Shown here: positions 1-9,080 of the stretch, piece by piece
Position numbering within the stretch: position 1 is the stretch's first letter
Layout: each line of letters opens with the position of its first letter
From: Clostridium sp. C8-1-8
Lineage (GTDB): Bacteria > Bacillota > Clostridia > Clostridiales > Clostridiaceae
Assembly (NCBI RefSeq): GCF_009928445.1
Contig: NZ_JAABNO010000011.1
Coordinates: forward strand, 113,333-177,332
Reading direction: 5' to 3'
DNA length: 64,000 nt
Translations under genes and position numbers: made by a program
The notes under the pieces: model-generated
Told to the model about the DNA's origin: nothing
The model's database searches: none
What the model saw: the letters and a program-made list of their open reading frames with translations, nothing else

Positions 1-1244
1 GCCTTATAGGTAGACCTTCTGAGATAATAGAAAAGTTTAATTCTTTATATGAACAAGATAAGAAGAAAGCAACTGATTATTTCTATAATTTAAGTAAACA
101 TTCTAATTATATAAGATGGGATAGAGTTCAAAAGGATTTGAAGTGGAAGGTTAACACTGAATATGGAAACATAGATATAACTATAAATCTATCTAAGCCA
201 GAGAAAGATCCTAAAGCTATAGCAATGGCTAAAAATATGCCATCTAGTTCTTATCCTAAGTGTTTACTTTGTAGAGAAAATGAGGGTTATGCTGGAAGAA
301 TAAATCATCCAGCTAGACAAAATCATAGAATTATTCCTTTGGCTATAAACTCAGAGGATTGGTATCTACAATATTCACCATATGTCTATTACAATGAACA
401 CTGTATAGTATTTAAAGGAAGCCATGAACCAATGAAGCTTGGAAAAGAAAGCTTTATAAGGCTTCTTCAGTTTGTTGATAAATTTCCACATTACTTCTTG
501 GGGTCTAATGCTGATTTACCTATTGTTGGAGGATCAATTTTAACTCATGATCACTTCCAAGGAGGAAATTATGAATTTGCTATGGCAACTGCAGATACTG
601 AGAAAAGCTATGTTATTAAAGGCTTCGAAGGGATATCTGTAGCAAGAGTTAAGTGGCCGATGAGTGTGCTTAGACTTAGAGGAGATAGTATTGAAAGATT
701 AGTTGAATTATCTAATCATATATTGAATAGCTGGAGAGGATATTCTGATGAGTCTGTAAATATAATTTCATTTACAGGTGAGACTCCTCATAATACCATA
801 ACACCTATAGTTAGAAAGAAGAATGGATTATTTGAAGTAGATTTAGTTCTTAGAAATAACCAAACTTCTGAAGAATATCCAGACGGAATATTCCATCCTC
901 ATAGAGAACTTCATCATATAAAGAAAGAGAATATAGGTCTTATTGAAGTTATGGGGCTTGCTGTATTGCCGGCTAGACTTAAAGCTGAACTTAAGAGTCT
1001 AGAAGCTTATCTAATAGGTGAATATAAATTCGACTCTATAAGCAGAGAGTCTGAGCTATATAAGCATAAAAGATGGGCTGAAGATATAATGAATACTTAT
1101 GAGAATATATCTGCAGGTAATGTAGAAAGCATAATTAGGAAAGAAGTTGGAATTAAGTTTGCAACTGTTCTTGAGCATTGTGGAGTATTCAAAAGAGATG
1201 AAGTGGGATTAAGTGCTTTTGATAAGTTTGTAGCTTCATTATAA
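1..1244 (+). CDS. galT: UDP-glucose--hexose-1-phosphate uridylyltransferase, class II, 5'-truncated by window edge
   Basis: The reading frame is open from base 3 to the TAA at 1242-1244, so the N-terminal part lies outside the window. The TTG at 138 is internal, not a start, because codons continue upstream without a stop (for example LIGRPSEIIEKF, then FYNLSKHSNYIR). About 414 codons are present; the class II (Firmicute) family is usually near 490-500 aa. His-rich active-site stretches are visible: GGSILTHDHFQGG near 544 and FHPHRELHHIKKENIG near 890. In the Leloir pathway the enzyme moves UMP from UDP-glucose to galactose-1-phosphate in the cytoplasm. It probably follows galK/galE in an operon to the left, and ends before a strong terminator. 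Identity is secure; the start cannot be seen. Confidence 0.93.
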   Translation, partial: LIGRPSEIIEKFNSLYEQDKKKATDYFYNLSKHSNYIRWDRVQKDLKWKVNTEYGNIDITINLSKPEKDPKAIAMAKNMPSSSYPKCLLCRENEGYAGRINHPARQNHRIIPLAINSEDWYLQYSPYVYYNEHCIVFKGSHEPMKLGKESFIRLLQFVDKFPHYFLGSNADLPIVGGSILTHDHFQGGNYEFAMATADTEKSYVIKGFEGISVARVKWPMSVLRLRGDSIERLVELSNHILNSWRGYSDESVNIISFTGETPHNTITPIVRKKNGLFEVDLVLRNNQTSEEYPDGIFHPHRELHHIKKENIGLIEVMGLAVLPARLKAELKSLEAYLIGEYKFDSISRESELYKHKRWAEDIMNTYENISAGNVESIIRKEVGIKFATVLEHCGVFKRDEVGLSAFDKFVASL

Positions 1245-1280
1245 TATGATGCTGTTATCTATGATATAAACTACTAGAGT

Positions 1281-1315
1281 AAAAAAAGGAACTAGAATGT
1301 CTAGCTCCTTTTTTT
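1281..1315. terminator. Bidirectional intrinsic terminator between galT and the M4 protease
   Basis: A 10-bp stem (1287-1296 with 1300-1309, one G-U pair, loop ATG) has a run of T after it (1309-1315) and a run of A before it (1281-1287). It can therefore end transcription of galT on the plus strand and of the protease on the minus strand. Confidence 0.88.
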
Positions 1316-1347
1316 GCTTTTTAGATAATATGATCCTTTTTGTTATT

Positions 1348-3387
1348 TTAAAATGTAGCTTTTAAGGTATATTTTGTAGCAGTGCTGTAGTTACCGTTGT
1401 AGCCAAATACAAGGATATAATAGGTTCCTGAAGAAGATGGAGTATAGCTTATACTCTCTGAAGTAGTAGAACCATTTGTTGATTTTGCTACTAAAGTGCC
1501 ACTGCTGTTATATAAATATAAATCATAGTCCTTAGGTAAGGTTGATAAGCTGATGCTTATAGTTTTTCCGCTTGTCGCACTTAATTTATAATAATCTTTA
1601 TCAGTAGAGGTAGCTATATATGAGCTATAATCTGTTCCTGAAGTTATTGCATAAGCTTGAGCTGTAGTATCATTAGGTTCATATGGATCAGTAGTTGGTG
1701 TAGTTGATGAACCTATTCCTACGCCACTAAATGCATTGTTTACTGCTGTTACTTCAGCGCTTGAAGCACCATACAAATCTGTAGCAGCTTTTACTGCAGC
1801 ATTTCTAGCAGCTAAGAAATCTGTAGAAGAACTCATATAAGTTGTAAGGGCTCTATAGTATATCTTTGCAGTTTTTTCGCAGCCTAGAGATTGAGCTACT
1901 AAATAAGCTGCTTTATTAGGTATACCACTATTTGTGTGAACTCCTCCATTATCATCACTAGTATTAACATAATTGCTGTAATTGTCAGGTTGATCATATA
2001 GAGTTGGGTTAGCTAAACTTCTTAATGCGTCACCAGGAGTTCCTGGAGTGTATATTTTATCGCCAACAACCCAGTCAGCAGAACTAAACTGCCAAGTGCC
2101 ACCACCTCTAACATTATACTTATCATAGCTATCTATCAATACGCCCATTATATCCGACATTGACTCATTTAGAGCACCTGGTTCATCTTGATAGTCTAGG
2201 TTAGCAGTGTATTGAGTTACACCATGAGTAAGCTCATGGCCTACTACATCTAAATCGCCACTGAAATAAGTGAAGGTTGTGCCATCTCCATCACCATAAA
2301 CCATTTGGTTACCATCCCAGTAAGCATTATTATAAGCACTTCCATAGTGAGCAGTTGATATTATTGACATTCCATTGTTATCTATACTGTTTCTTCCAAG
2401 AAGATTTTTATAGAAATCATAAACTACTCCTGCATAGTAGTGAGCGCTAACTGGTGCCTTAAAGCTTGTTGTATTAAAGGTTGAAGATGAGTTTGCAACT
2501 AAAGTTCCTGGTTCTGTTTGCTTGTTAGCTGCAGTGTAAGTTTTTATTTGACCAGTCATTGCTTTAGTCTTATCTAGCATCTGGTATGAAGAACCTGATT
2601 GATATAGATTTAAGGACTTAGTAGTTCCATCTACTAAAGTACCACTTCCTGTAACATTTCCATCGAATCTTATCTTGCTCTTTTTATCAATAACATTTCC
2701 TGAGTTAGTATCTATGAATACATCCCAGTTAGCTATCTCAGGGTCTTGATAATAGATATTAACTTTATAAGTTTCATGAGCTGTACCATCTAAAACTATT
2801 ACCTGTTTTTCAACAGCAGGATCTTTGGCTAATGAGTTGAACTTAAATTGTTTTTTTGCTGTATCTATAGCTTGTTTTTCAGATATAGTATTAGCAATTA
2901 TTGATTTTGGCGAATCAACACCACTAGCTAGTGATCCTGATACGTTCGATACGACTCCTGTCTTGTCAAATTGAACTGAGATTTCAGCTCCTCTTACGGG
3001 AATTCCGTTTATAAGCTGAGCGGCCTTTACATTAGTAAAGCCTAACTCGTCCTTATTTATGGATAAGATTTTAAAGTTATTTGATGGTTCCTTTACACCA
3101 AACAAATCCTTGTTGTCTTCAAGGAAAGTTAGTGCAGACTTTTCATCTATAGCTTGCTTGTCTGAAAGTTTACCAGAGATGAAAACTTGTAGCTTACCAT
3201 CCTTTTCTTTGCTCTTGTGAAGATCAGATTTTAACTTCCCTTCACTTAGTTTGGTTAACTTTTCAACAATCTGAGCCTTTTTTTCCTCAGAATTGTTAGT
3301 TGATGCTGAAGCTGATGACTTAGCTTGCACTACGCAAGTAGTTATAACAGATACAGCAATCAAGGATGAAATAATTTTTTTGTTCAT
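1348..3387 (-). CDS. Secreted M4 (thermolysin/bacillolysin-type) neutral metalloprotease with PPC domain
   Basis: A 679-aa preproenzyme. Residues 1-28 form a signal peptide ending in an Ala/Ser-rich stretch. An FTP/PepSY propeptide covers about 30-220. The catalytic domain has HELTH (zinc ligands H384 and H388, catalytic E385) and the NESMSD third-ligand motif about 20 residues on; the later GGVHTNSG stretch supplies the second catalytic His. A C-terminal PPC domain (about 568-679, beginning DPYEPNDTTAQAY) is normally cleaved or helps export. The enzyme should be exported, autoprocessed and digest protein outside the cell. The start is supported by AAGGGGG about 6 nt upstream. Monocistronic, with a structured leader upstream. 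Family assignment is firm; substrate is unknown. Confidence 0.95.
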   Translation of the reverse strand: MNKKIISSLIAVSVITTCVVQAKSSASASTNNSEEKKAQIVEKLTKLSEGKLKSDLHKSKEKDGKLQVFISGKLSDKQAIDEKSALTFLEDNKDLFGVKEPSNNFKILSINKDELGFTNVKAAQLINGIPVRGAEISVQFDKTGVVSNVSGSLASGVDSPKSIIANTISEKQAIDTAKKQFKFNSLAKDPAVEKQVIVLDGTAHETYKVNIYYQDPEIANWDVFIDTNSGNVIDKKSKIRFDGNVTGSGTLVDGTTKSLNLYQSGSSYQMLDKTKAMTGQIKTYTAANKQTEPGTLVANSSSTFNTTSFKAPVSAHYYAGVVYDFYKNLLGRNSIDNNGMSIISTAHYGSAYNNAYWDGNQMVYGDGDGTTFTYFSGDLDVVGHELTHGVTQYTANLDYQDEPGALNESMSDIMGVLIDSYDKYNVRGGGTWQFSSADWVVGDKIYTPGTPGDALRSLANPTLYDQPDNYSNYVNTSDDNGGVHTNSGIPNKAAYLVAQSLGCEKTAKIYYRALTTYMSSSTDFLAARNAAVKAATDLYGASSAEVTAVNNAFSGVGIGSSTTPTTDPYEPNDTTAQAYAITSGTDYSSYIATSTDKDYYKLSATSGKTISISLSTLPKDYDLYLYNSSGTLVAKSTNGSTTSESISYTPSSSGTYYILVFGYNGNYSTATKYTLKATF

Positions 3388-3407
3388 TTTGTTGCCCCCT
3401 TTTATTT

Positions 3408-3538
3408 AATTAAATTATTAACTCTATAAACTTATCCCTTAAACCAGAATTATTGCCCCAAATTCTTGGTAAAAGAATATATAAACCAAAGTATTCTCTG
3501 GTTTAAGTTAAAAATTAGAGAGTTTAATTTATATTATA
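3408..3538 (-). promoter_or_regulatory. Promoter -10 and structured 5' leader of the M4 protease
   Basis: On the minus strand a TATAAT box lies at 3538-3533; its -35 is poor. The expected transcript would then carry a perfect 11-bp inverted repeat, CTTAAACCAGA (3507-3497) with TCTGGTTTAAG (3448-3438). A short TTGGT/ACCAA hairpin lies inside it, and a weaker outer pairing (around 3524-3519 with 3425-3420) encloses it, ending just before the Shine-Dalgarno. The pairing is seen; a regulatory role is inferred. The rest of the 3539-3933 stretch is AT-rich with nothing else I recognise. Confidence 0.5.
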
Positions 3539-3933
3539 TGGGATTTGATACATATATAAAGTCCCAAAAAAGTTACAAAATGGTTAAATATTCAAAATAC
3601 CTCCGGTAAAGTCTCTGAATCTCTTTATTACATTAATTTACATAAAATAAAATAATTTGTTAAGAAGTGATATGTTTGAAAATTTATAAAAAGTGATGAA
3701 GAAACTATTGGGTTACATAATGTTATTATCTGAATACTAAGTATAGGTAATTTAGTGTATTTATCTTTACAAAATCATAAAATTTATAATCTATTAAATT
3801 AGTATAAATATTTGTGTACTATGAATATAATTACTAAGGCAACAAATTAAAAGTAAAGCATAACATATAAATTGGTGTAAATATGGATTGTAGTATTCTA
3901 TTTCCTAAGAAATATTTAAGGGGGATATCATAT

Positions 3934-4908
3934 ATGAAGATTGACATAATTTCAGGCTTCTTGGGAGCAGGTAAAACTACTTTAATTAAAAAATTAATAA
4001 AAGAGCAATTGTATAGAGAAAGAATAGTAATTATTGAAAATGAATATGGTGAAGTTGGTATAGATGGTGAATTGCTAGCAGGAAGTAATATATGTGTTAA
4101 GGAGATAGTTTCTGGGTGCATATGTTGTTCAATAAGTGATGATTTTGTTAAAGCTGTTGATATTATGGCAAGAGAATATAATCCAGACAGATTAATTATT
4201 GAACCTTCTGGAGTAGCTAAGTTATCAAGAGTGGTGTCTTTTATAAAAACTTTAGATTCATTGGGTAATATTAAGATAAATATACAAGCTGTAGTTGTAG
4301 ATATAAATAACTTTGATTTGTATATAAATAACTTTGGAGAATTTTATACTAATCAAATAGTGAATGCTAGGACAGTAATATTAAGCAGAACCCAAGATTC
4401 TAATGATCAAGAGATTACTCATGTAGTAATGGCCATTAGGAAAATAAATCCTAGATGTTCTATAATAACAACGCCTTGGGACAGGTTGCCTTCTCAGAGA
4501 ATAATAAGTGTTTGTGAACAAAGGATTGATGATTTGATGAGGGACTCTAATCAAGCTAGGAAGTCTCTAAATATTACACACGTTATAAGAAATTCTAATA
4601 CACTAACTAATAGTTTGGCTAAAGATGTTTTTGATGTTTGGGCTAAAGAGCTTCATTCTAAATTTAGTATAGATGAGATTAACATGATATTAGAAAGTTT
4701 TAAAGATGAAAAAGGTTTAGGATTTGTCATAAGAGCTAAAGGGATAATTGAATTATTAGATGGAAAGTGGATTAAGTTTGATTATATTCCAAACTATATA
4801 GAGATTAAAGAGATTAACTGTAGAAGCCATAGGAGAGTTTCTGTTATAGGAAGTAAATTGAATAAGATTGCAATAGAAGAACTTTTTCTAAAAAAGCATA
4901 TAGGGTAA
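3934..4908 (+). CDS. COG0523 (CobW/G3E) GTPase, probable metal chaperone
   Basis: About 324 aa. The start is the ATG at 3934, after AAGGGGG with good spacing; a longer open frame from 3883 has no ribosome site. Motifs: Walker A GFLGAGKTT at about residue 8, the CxCC metal-binding motif in SGCICCSI near 70, and IIEPSG (G3 region) near 95. The NKxD motif is degenerate here (LSRTQD). A CobW C-terminal domain (about 225-324) is present. COG0523 proteins couple GTP hydrolysis to delivery of Zn, Co, Ni or Fe. First gene of a four-gene operon with a second COG0523 protein, a permease and a TIGR03943 subunit. Which metal is served cannot be read from sequence. Confidence 0.85.
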   Translation: MKIDIISGFLGAGKTTLIKKLIKEQLYRERIVIIENEYGEVGIDGELLAGSNICVKEIVSGCICCSISDDFVKAVDIMAREYNPDRLIIEPSGVAKLSRVVSFIKTLDSLGNIKINIQAVVVDINNFDLYINNFGEFYTNQIVNARTVILSRTQDSNDQEITHVVMAIRKINPRCSIITTPWDRLPSQRIISVCEQRIDDLMRDSNQARKSLNITHVIRNSNTLTNSLAKDVFDVWAKELHSKFSIDEINMILESFKDEKGLGFVIRAKGIIELLDGKWIKFDYIPNYIEIKEINCRSHRRVSVIGSKLNKIAIEELFLKKHIG

Positions 4909-4932
4909 TACAACAATAAATGGGAGGTTATA

Positions 4933-5532
4933 ATGTTAGGGAAAACTGACATAGAATTAGTAACAGGTTTTTTGGGGGCGGGAAAGACATCCTTCCTTCA
5001 GTCCTTCATAGATATATCAGGAAAAGCTGATGAGGATTTGCTTATACTACAATGTGAAAGAGGTAGAACAGAACTATCTGATGAATTAATAAAAAGAAAG
5101 AACGTTACATTAAAAAAGTACAAAAAAAACGAAGAATTAGATATGAAGAACTTTATGAGGATTATAAACTTTTATGCACCTAAAAGAATAATCATAGAAT
5201 GTAATGGAGTAAGCAATTTAGATGACTTCCTGACATTCTTAAATGTAAAAGAGTTAAAAAGAAAGGTTAAGGTTACTGGAATTATTACAGTGGTGGATAG
5301 TGTAACTTTAAATATGTTTATTAAGAATATGGGGTCATTAATTATTCCTAATTTAAGATCAGCAGATCTTATAGTGATGAACAATTGTGATTCCATTAGT
5401 GAAGAGAAGAAGCTACAATTGGAAAGTATGTTAAAGGCTATAAATCTTCACGCTCATATTTTGCAATGCAGAAGCTTTACAAGTTTATATGAAGATGTAA
5501 AGAACTGTAGCATAATTAAAAAGTTTGTTTAA
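4933..5532 (+). CDS. Short COG0523-like GTPase lacking the CxCC motif
   Basis: A 199-aa protein starting at ATG 4933 behind GGGAGG. It keeps Walker A (GFLGAGKTS near residue 13), a G3-like IIIECNG stretch and a near-canonical G4 motif (MNNCD). It lacks the CxCC metal site, the place being filled by a Lys-rich stretch, and has no C-terminal CobW domain. Compared with its upstream neighbour it has lost metal binding but kept the guanine-specificity motif, while the neighbour shows the reverse. It lies 24 nt after that gene and 5-11 nt before the permease gene. A partner or regulator of the first GTPase is my inference. Confidence 0.72.
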   Translation: MLGKTDIELVTGFLGAGKTSFLQSFIDISGKADEDLLILQCERGRTELSDELIKRKNVTLKKYKKNEELDMKNFMRIINFYAPKRIIIECNGVSNLDDFLTFLNVKELKRKVKVTGIITVVDSVTLNMFIKNMGSLIIPNLRSADLIVMNNCDSISEEKKLQLESMLKAINLHAHILQCRSFTSLYEDVKNCSIIKKFV

Positions 5533-5543
5533 AGAGGATGGAT

Positions 5544-6446
5544 ATGAATAATATTATTGGAATAGTTCAGTATTTTTCAATTATTTTTGCTAGTATCTTC
5601 TTAGAAGCACTCCCTTTTATAATAATAGGCGCCTTAGTATCAGCGTTTATACAAACCTTCTTGGATGAGAAGCTTATTAAGAGGATAATTCCCAAAAACA
5701 AAATTTTAGGCGGATTAATGGCATCTCTCATTGGAATGATTTTTCCTGTATGTGAATGTGCTACAGTACCAATAGGAAGGGGCTTGTTAAAAAAAGGAGT
5801 CCCGTTAAATGTAGCTGTAACTTACATGCTTGCAACGCCTATAATAAACCCTGTTGTACTAATGTCTACCTACTATGCTTTTAACGGTAGTATTAAAGTA
5901 CTGTTATATAGAGCTGTTTTTGGTCTATCAATAGCCATAATAGTAGGATATATAGTTGATATATTAAATGGTAGATTTGATGTTCTTTCAGAGAGAGGTT
6001 TTTATATAGAAGATAAATGTACATGTGGTTGTAGTGGGTACCAAAATAGTAAATCAAGGTTTTTAACTATTTTAGATCATTCATCTAAAGAACTTTATGA
6101 TATAGGAAAGTATTTTATAATTGGCGCTGCTTTAGCGGCCCTATGTCAGGTACTTATACCGAGGGACAAGCTTGCTTTGTTAGGTCACAATGTACCTTTT
6201 TCAATATTAATAATGATGGGGTTTGCATTTTTATCATCGCTGTGTTCAGAGGCAGATGCTTTTGTTGCAAGCACCTTTTTGGACAGTTTTGGACTAGGTG
6301 CTGTTATGTCATTTTTGCTTCTTGGCCCAATGATAGATTTAAAAAATACGGTTATGCTATTTTCATCGTTTAAGAAAAGCTTCGTGTTTAAACTGCTATT
6401 TTGCATTTTTTCATTATGCTTTATAGCCGGTTGTATAATATATTAG
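5544..6446 (+). CDS. COG0701 (YcgR/YraQ/ArsP-like) permease
   Basis: About 300 aa. The ATG at 5544 has AGAGG at proper distance; the ATG at 5538 lies directly against that site. Hydrophobic segments suggest about eight membrane helices. The family signature is clear: FPVCECATVPIGRGLLKKG around residue 70, followed by MLATPIINPVV, and repeated late in the protein as SSLCSEADAFVA. A cytosolic loop holds CTCGCSG, a possible metal-binding cluster. The family includes the organoarsenical exporter ArsP, but substrates of this branch are not known to me. Cotranscribed with COG0523 GTPases and a TIGR03943 partner, as in the Bacillus ycgQ-ycgR pair, so metal or metal-ligand movement is likely. Confidence 0.85.
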   Translation: MNNIIGIVQYFSIIFASIFLEALPFIIIGALVSAFIQTFLDEKLIKRIIPKNKILGGLMASLIGMIFPVCECATVPIGRGLLKKGVPLNVAVTYMLATPIINPVVLMSTYYAFNGSIKVLLYRAVFGLSIAIIVGYIVDILNGRFDVLSERGFYIEDKCTCGCSGYQNSKSRFLTILDHSSKELYDIGKYFIIGAALAALCQVLIPRDKLALLGHNVPFSILIMMGFAFLSSLCSEADAFVASTFLDSFGLGAVMSFLLLGPMIDLKNTVMLFSSFKKSFVFKLLFCIFSLCFIAGCIIY

Positions 6447-6458
6447 GAGGAAGAAACT

Positions 6459-7202
6459 ATGAAAAAATTTAACTTCAATGAACTTTTATGGTTTTTGACT
6501 CTGGTTTTAAGTTCTATACTATTAATGTACCTGCTAAAAACCTCAAGCATTTCAAACTTTGTTCACCCAAAGATGGATAAGTATCTAATATTTGCTATAG
6601 CAGCTCTTCTGGTGATAGCTGTTATACAATTTTTTAAGATATTTACTGTACCTGATAGAGGTGGAGTGAAAAAGGACTACTTAATATTTTTAGTGGCAAT
6701 CTTCATAATTGTACTAGCTACTAATAAGGATATTGGTACTGAAGGAATAAGTCTTAAGGGAATAAAGCTTTCAACAAGAAGTTATTGGGATGCTACTGGG
6801 GACCATCATCATCATTATGATAGTATACCAGGTGGAACTATAGAGTTGTTAGGGGAAAATTACTACTGCTATTTAGAAGATATAGAAAAGAACATAGATC
6901 GATATAAGGGAAGGCAAGTTATTACTGAAGGTATGGTATATAAGAATTCAGATATGGATAAAAGCGACTTTATAATTGCTAGAACTGTTATGAGCTGTTG
7001 CGCAGCAGATTCTCAAATAATAGGTATAAAAGTTATTGATAAGAAGGCTTACCCTAAAAGTGGACAATGGGTGGAGTTACGGGGAACTCTTGGAAGTGCT
7101 AAAGTCTATGAGGGAAATAAGCTTGTTGAAGTACCTACCATAATTTCAGACAATTTGACTGTTAAACCTAAACCTTTCAATCAATATATTTATCAAAACT
7201 AA
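6459..7202 (+). CDS. TIGR03943 (DUF1980/YcgQ-like) putative permease subunit
   Basis: 247 aa, start ATG 6459 after AGGAGGAAG. Two N-terminal membrane segments (about 10-28 and 42-60) and perhaps a third (73-90) precede a soluble domain. That domain carries a His cluster (GDHHHHYDS near 118) and the family hallmark MSCCAADSQ near 182, a likely metal or thiol site. It almost always travels with a COG0701 permease, which is the gene just upstream here (12-nt gap), so the two probably form one transport complex. Last gene of the operon. The role is inferred from context; the family call is good. Confidence 0.82.
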   Translation: MKKFNFNELLWFLTLVLSSILLMYLLKTSSISNFVHPKMDKYLIFAIAALLVIAVIQFFKIFTVPDRGGVKKDYLIFLVAIFIIVLATNKDIGTEGISLKGIKLSTRSYWDATGDHHHHYDSIPGGTIELLGENYYCYLEDIEKNIDRYKGRQVITEGMVYKNSDMDKSDFIIARTVMSCCAADSQIIGIKVIDKKAYPKSGQWVELRGTLGSAKVYEGNKLVEVPTIISDNLTVKPKPFNQYIYQN

Positions 7203-7423
7203 TATCATCTAAGTTTATGAGATATAAAGTTTAGAATTTTAACTAAATTAATGTAAATTTTATACGATATTAGATTTATGAATCCATTAATTGATACTGA
7301 AATTAAATATAAATCACTACATTTATAAATCTATTTGAAGTAACTTTTGTGTCATTAACACAATATTTATAGGTCAGTTTGTATAATGGAGCGATTTATG
7401 TGTTAAATATTCTTGAGGTGAAG

Positions 7424-7897
7424 ATGAGAAAGATAAAGCGCATTTGGGTAATGTTATGCCTGTTTATAATAATATTAATAGGGATAAGCATTTATCCTCC
7501 AATACCAAGACCAGATATTATAATAGTCCATAATGGGAATACGTCTATAACACTATCAGAGGAAGATAAAGAATATCAAAACATATTTGACTTAACTAGC
7601 AAGAGATTTACACTAAGAAGTGTACAGACAAAAATAGACCATAGAGAAAAAGAAAATATAATAAAAGACAGTACTAAATCAATAGAATTCATATATGATA
7701 AAGAACAATCATTTAGATCTAAAAAGAATTTCTTAAATTCAGTACTTTATCGTAAGTTACTATTTCCTATAGAATCTTCCGATAGAAGTAAAGATGGATA
7801 CATGATTTTTGGATCTGAAAAGGATTATTATGATCTATCTGTAAAGGACCTAGTACAATCGAGTAAACTTGATAAAGCCTTAAAGGATTTGAATTAG
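7424..7897 (+). CDS. Small membrane-anchored protein, possibly DUF5301
   Basis: About 157 aa. The start is the ATG at 7424 (MRKIKRIWVML), just after GAGGTG; the open frame from 7379 has no ribosome site. A basic N-terminus and one hydrophobic helix (about 8-27) precede an extracytoplasmic domain beginning PPIPRPDIIIVHNG. The stretch IIVHNGNTSITLSEED recalls a family I know as DUF5301, but I cannot confirm this. No catalytic motif is visible. It stands alone between the TIGR03943 gene and lgt. Function unknown. Confidence 0.6.
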   Translation: MRKIKRIWVMLCLFIIILIGISIYPPIPRPDIIIVHNGNTSITLSEEDKEYQNIFDLTSKRFTLRSVQTKIDHREKENIIKDSTKSIEFIYDKEQSFRSKKNFLNSVLYRKLLFPIESSDRSKDGYMIFGSEKDYYDLSVKDLVQSSKLDKALKDLN

Positions 7898-7995
7898 AAT
7901 AAAAAGCATAATTTAAACTTATTGACTGCTTTTGTTTATGTATTTTTATCACAGATAAAATATATGGATAATATCTAACAGTTTTTATACTTTTA

Positions 7996-8004
7996 TGGTA
8001 CAAT
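7996..8004 (+). promoter_or_regulatory. Probable extended -10 promoter of lgt
   Basis: TGGTACAAT (TG at 7996-7997, TACAAT at 7999-8004) fits an extended -10 element. The -35 region 17 nt upstream is poor. It lies about 40 nt before the lgt start. Confidence 0.45.
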
Positions 8005-8045
8005 AAAATATAAACTTTTGCTGTTTAGAAAGGGAGGAGTCATTA

Positions 8046-8825
8046 ATGAATCCAGTTGCATTTAGTGTATTTGGGCTTGATATCAGATGGTATGGTCTTT
8101 TAATCTCATTTGGGGTACTTGCTGCTTTAGCATTGGCATACTTTACATGTAAGCTAAAAGGTACTAGTTTCGATAAGCTTATGGATATTTTTATTTTAGC
8201 ATTCCCAATGGCCATAATAGGAGCTAGACTTTATTATGTTGCATTTGAATTTGATTACTATAAGAGTAATCTTAGCCAAATTGTAAACATAAGACAAGGT
8301 GGTCTTGCTATTCATGGAGGCGTAATTTTTGCTCTAGTTACAGCTTTGATATATACAAAAGTTAAAAAGCTTAATTTCCTTGAGTTTGCAGATATTGCAG
8401 CCCCTTCAATAATATTAGCTCAAGCGATAGGAAGATGGGGTAACTTCTTTAACGGTGAAGCTCATGGGGGAGCTGTTAGCCAAGAATTTATAAGTAAATT
8501 TCCTAAGTTTATACAAAGTGGAATGCTTATTGATGGAGTTTACTACAATCCTACATTTTTATATGAATCATTATGGAACATTCTTGTTTGTATAATTCTG
8601 TTAGTTATACTTTATAAGAGAAAGAGCGAGCATAAAGGTATAGTTCTAGGAAGTTATATGATTTTGTATTCTATAGGTAGATTTTTTATAGAAGGCTTGA
8701 GAACAGATAGTCTTTACATGGCATTTGGATTGAGAACCGCTCAAGTTGTTAGTGGAGTATTAATTATTGGCGGCATAATACTTATTACTGCAATATTAAG
8801 AAGAAAAAAAGGTATATTTTATTAG
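8046..8825 (+). CDS. lgt: Prolipoprotein diacylglyceryl transferase
   Basis: 259 aa, start ATG 8046 after GGGAGGAG. An integral membrane enzyme that moves diacylglycerol from phosphatidylglycerol to the lipobox cysteine of prolipoproteins. Hallmarks are present: ARLYYV near residue 60, GGLAIHGG near 84, and the Lgt signature GRWGNFFNGEAHG around 129-141. Several lipoproteins in this window would be substrates, for example the YtfQ-like receptor and the HlyD-like adaptor. It ends just before a good terminator and is followed by the tRNA-Ser gene. Confidence 0.97.
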   Translation: MNPVAFSVFGLDIRWYGLLISFGVLAALALAYFTCKLKGTSFDKLMDIFILAFPMAIIGARLYYVAFEFDYYKSNLSQIVNIRQGGLAIHGGVIFALVTALIYTKVKKLNFLEFADIAAPSIILAQAIGRWGNFFNGEAHGGAVSQEFISKFPKFIQSGMLIDGVYYNPTFLYESLWNILVCIILLVILYKRKSEHKGIVLGSYMILYSIGRFFIEGLRTDSLYMAFGLRTAQVVSGVLIIGGIILITAILRRKKGIFY

Positions 8826-8833
8826 TATATAAC

Positions 8834-8860
8834 GGGGCATTATAATTCTGCCCCATTTTT
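8834..8860 (+). terminator. Intrinsic terminator of lgt
   Basis: GGGGCA (8834-8839) pairs with TGCCCC (8849-8854), followed by ATTTTT. Confidence 0.85.
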
Positions 8861-8988
8861 GCAAGTGCATTACTAATATAGGATAAAATTTGTCTGTTGA
8901 CGAATGTTATATAAACATATATAATAAAAATCGTGACAGCAAGATAGTATGATTTTCATATATGTCTTTAATTCACACTATAATATAT

Positions 8989-9078
8989 GGAGAGATGTCC
9001 GAGTGGTTGAAGGAGCACGCCTGGAAAGCGTGTGTAGGGGAAACTCTACCGGGGGTTCGAATCCCCCTCTCTCCGCCA
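8989..9078 (+). tRNA. tRNA-Ser(GGA)
   Basis: A class II tRNA with a 7-bp acceptor stem (GGAGAGA with TCTCTCC), a long variable arm, anticodon GGA at 9023-9025, T-loop GGTTCGAATCC and encoded CCA at 9076-9078. It reads UCC and UCU. It sits just before the SRP RNA gene, a common clostridial arrangement. Confidence 0.97.
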
Positions 9079-9080
9079 TA

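Noticed and set aside
3772..3792. Imperfect Fur/Zur-like palindrome upstream of the COG0523 operon
   Set aside because: AAATCATAAAATTTATAATCT is only roughly symmetric and lacks the core of the Zur or Fur consensus; too weak to list as a site.
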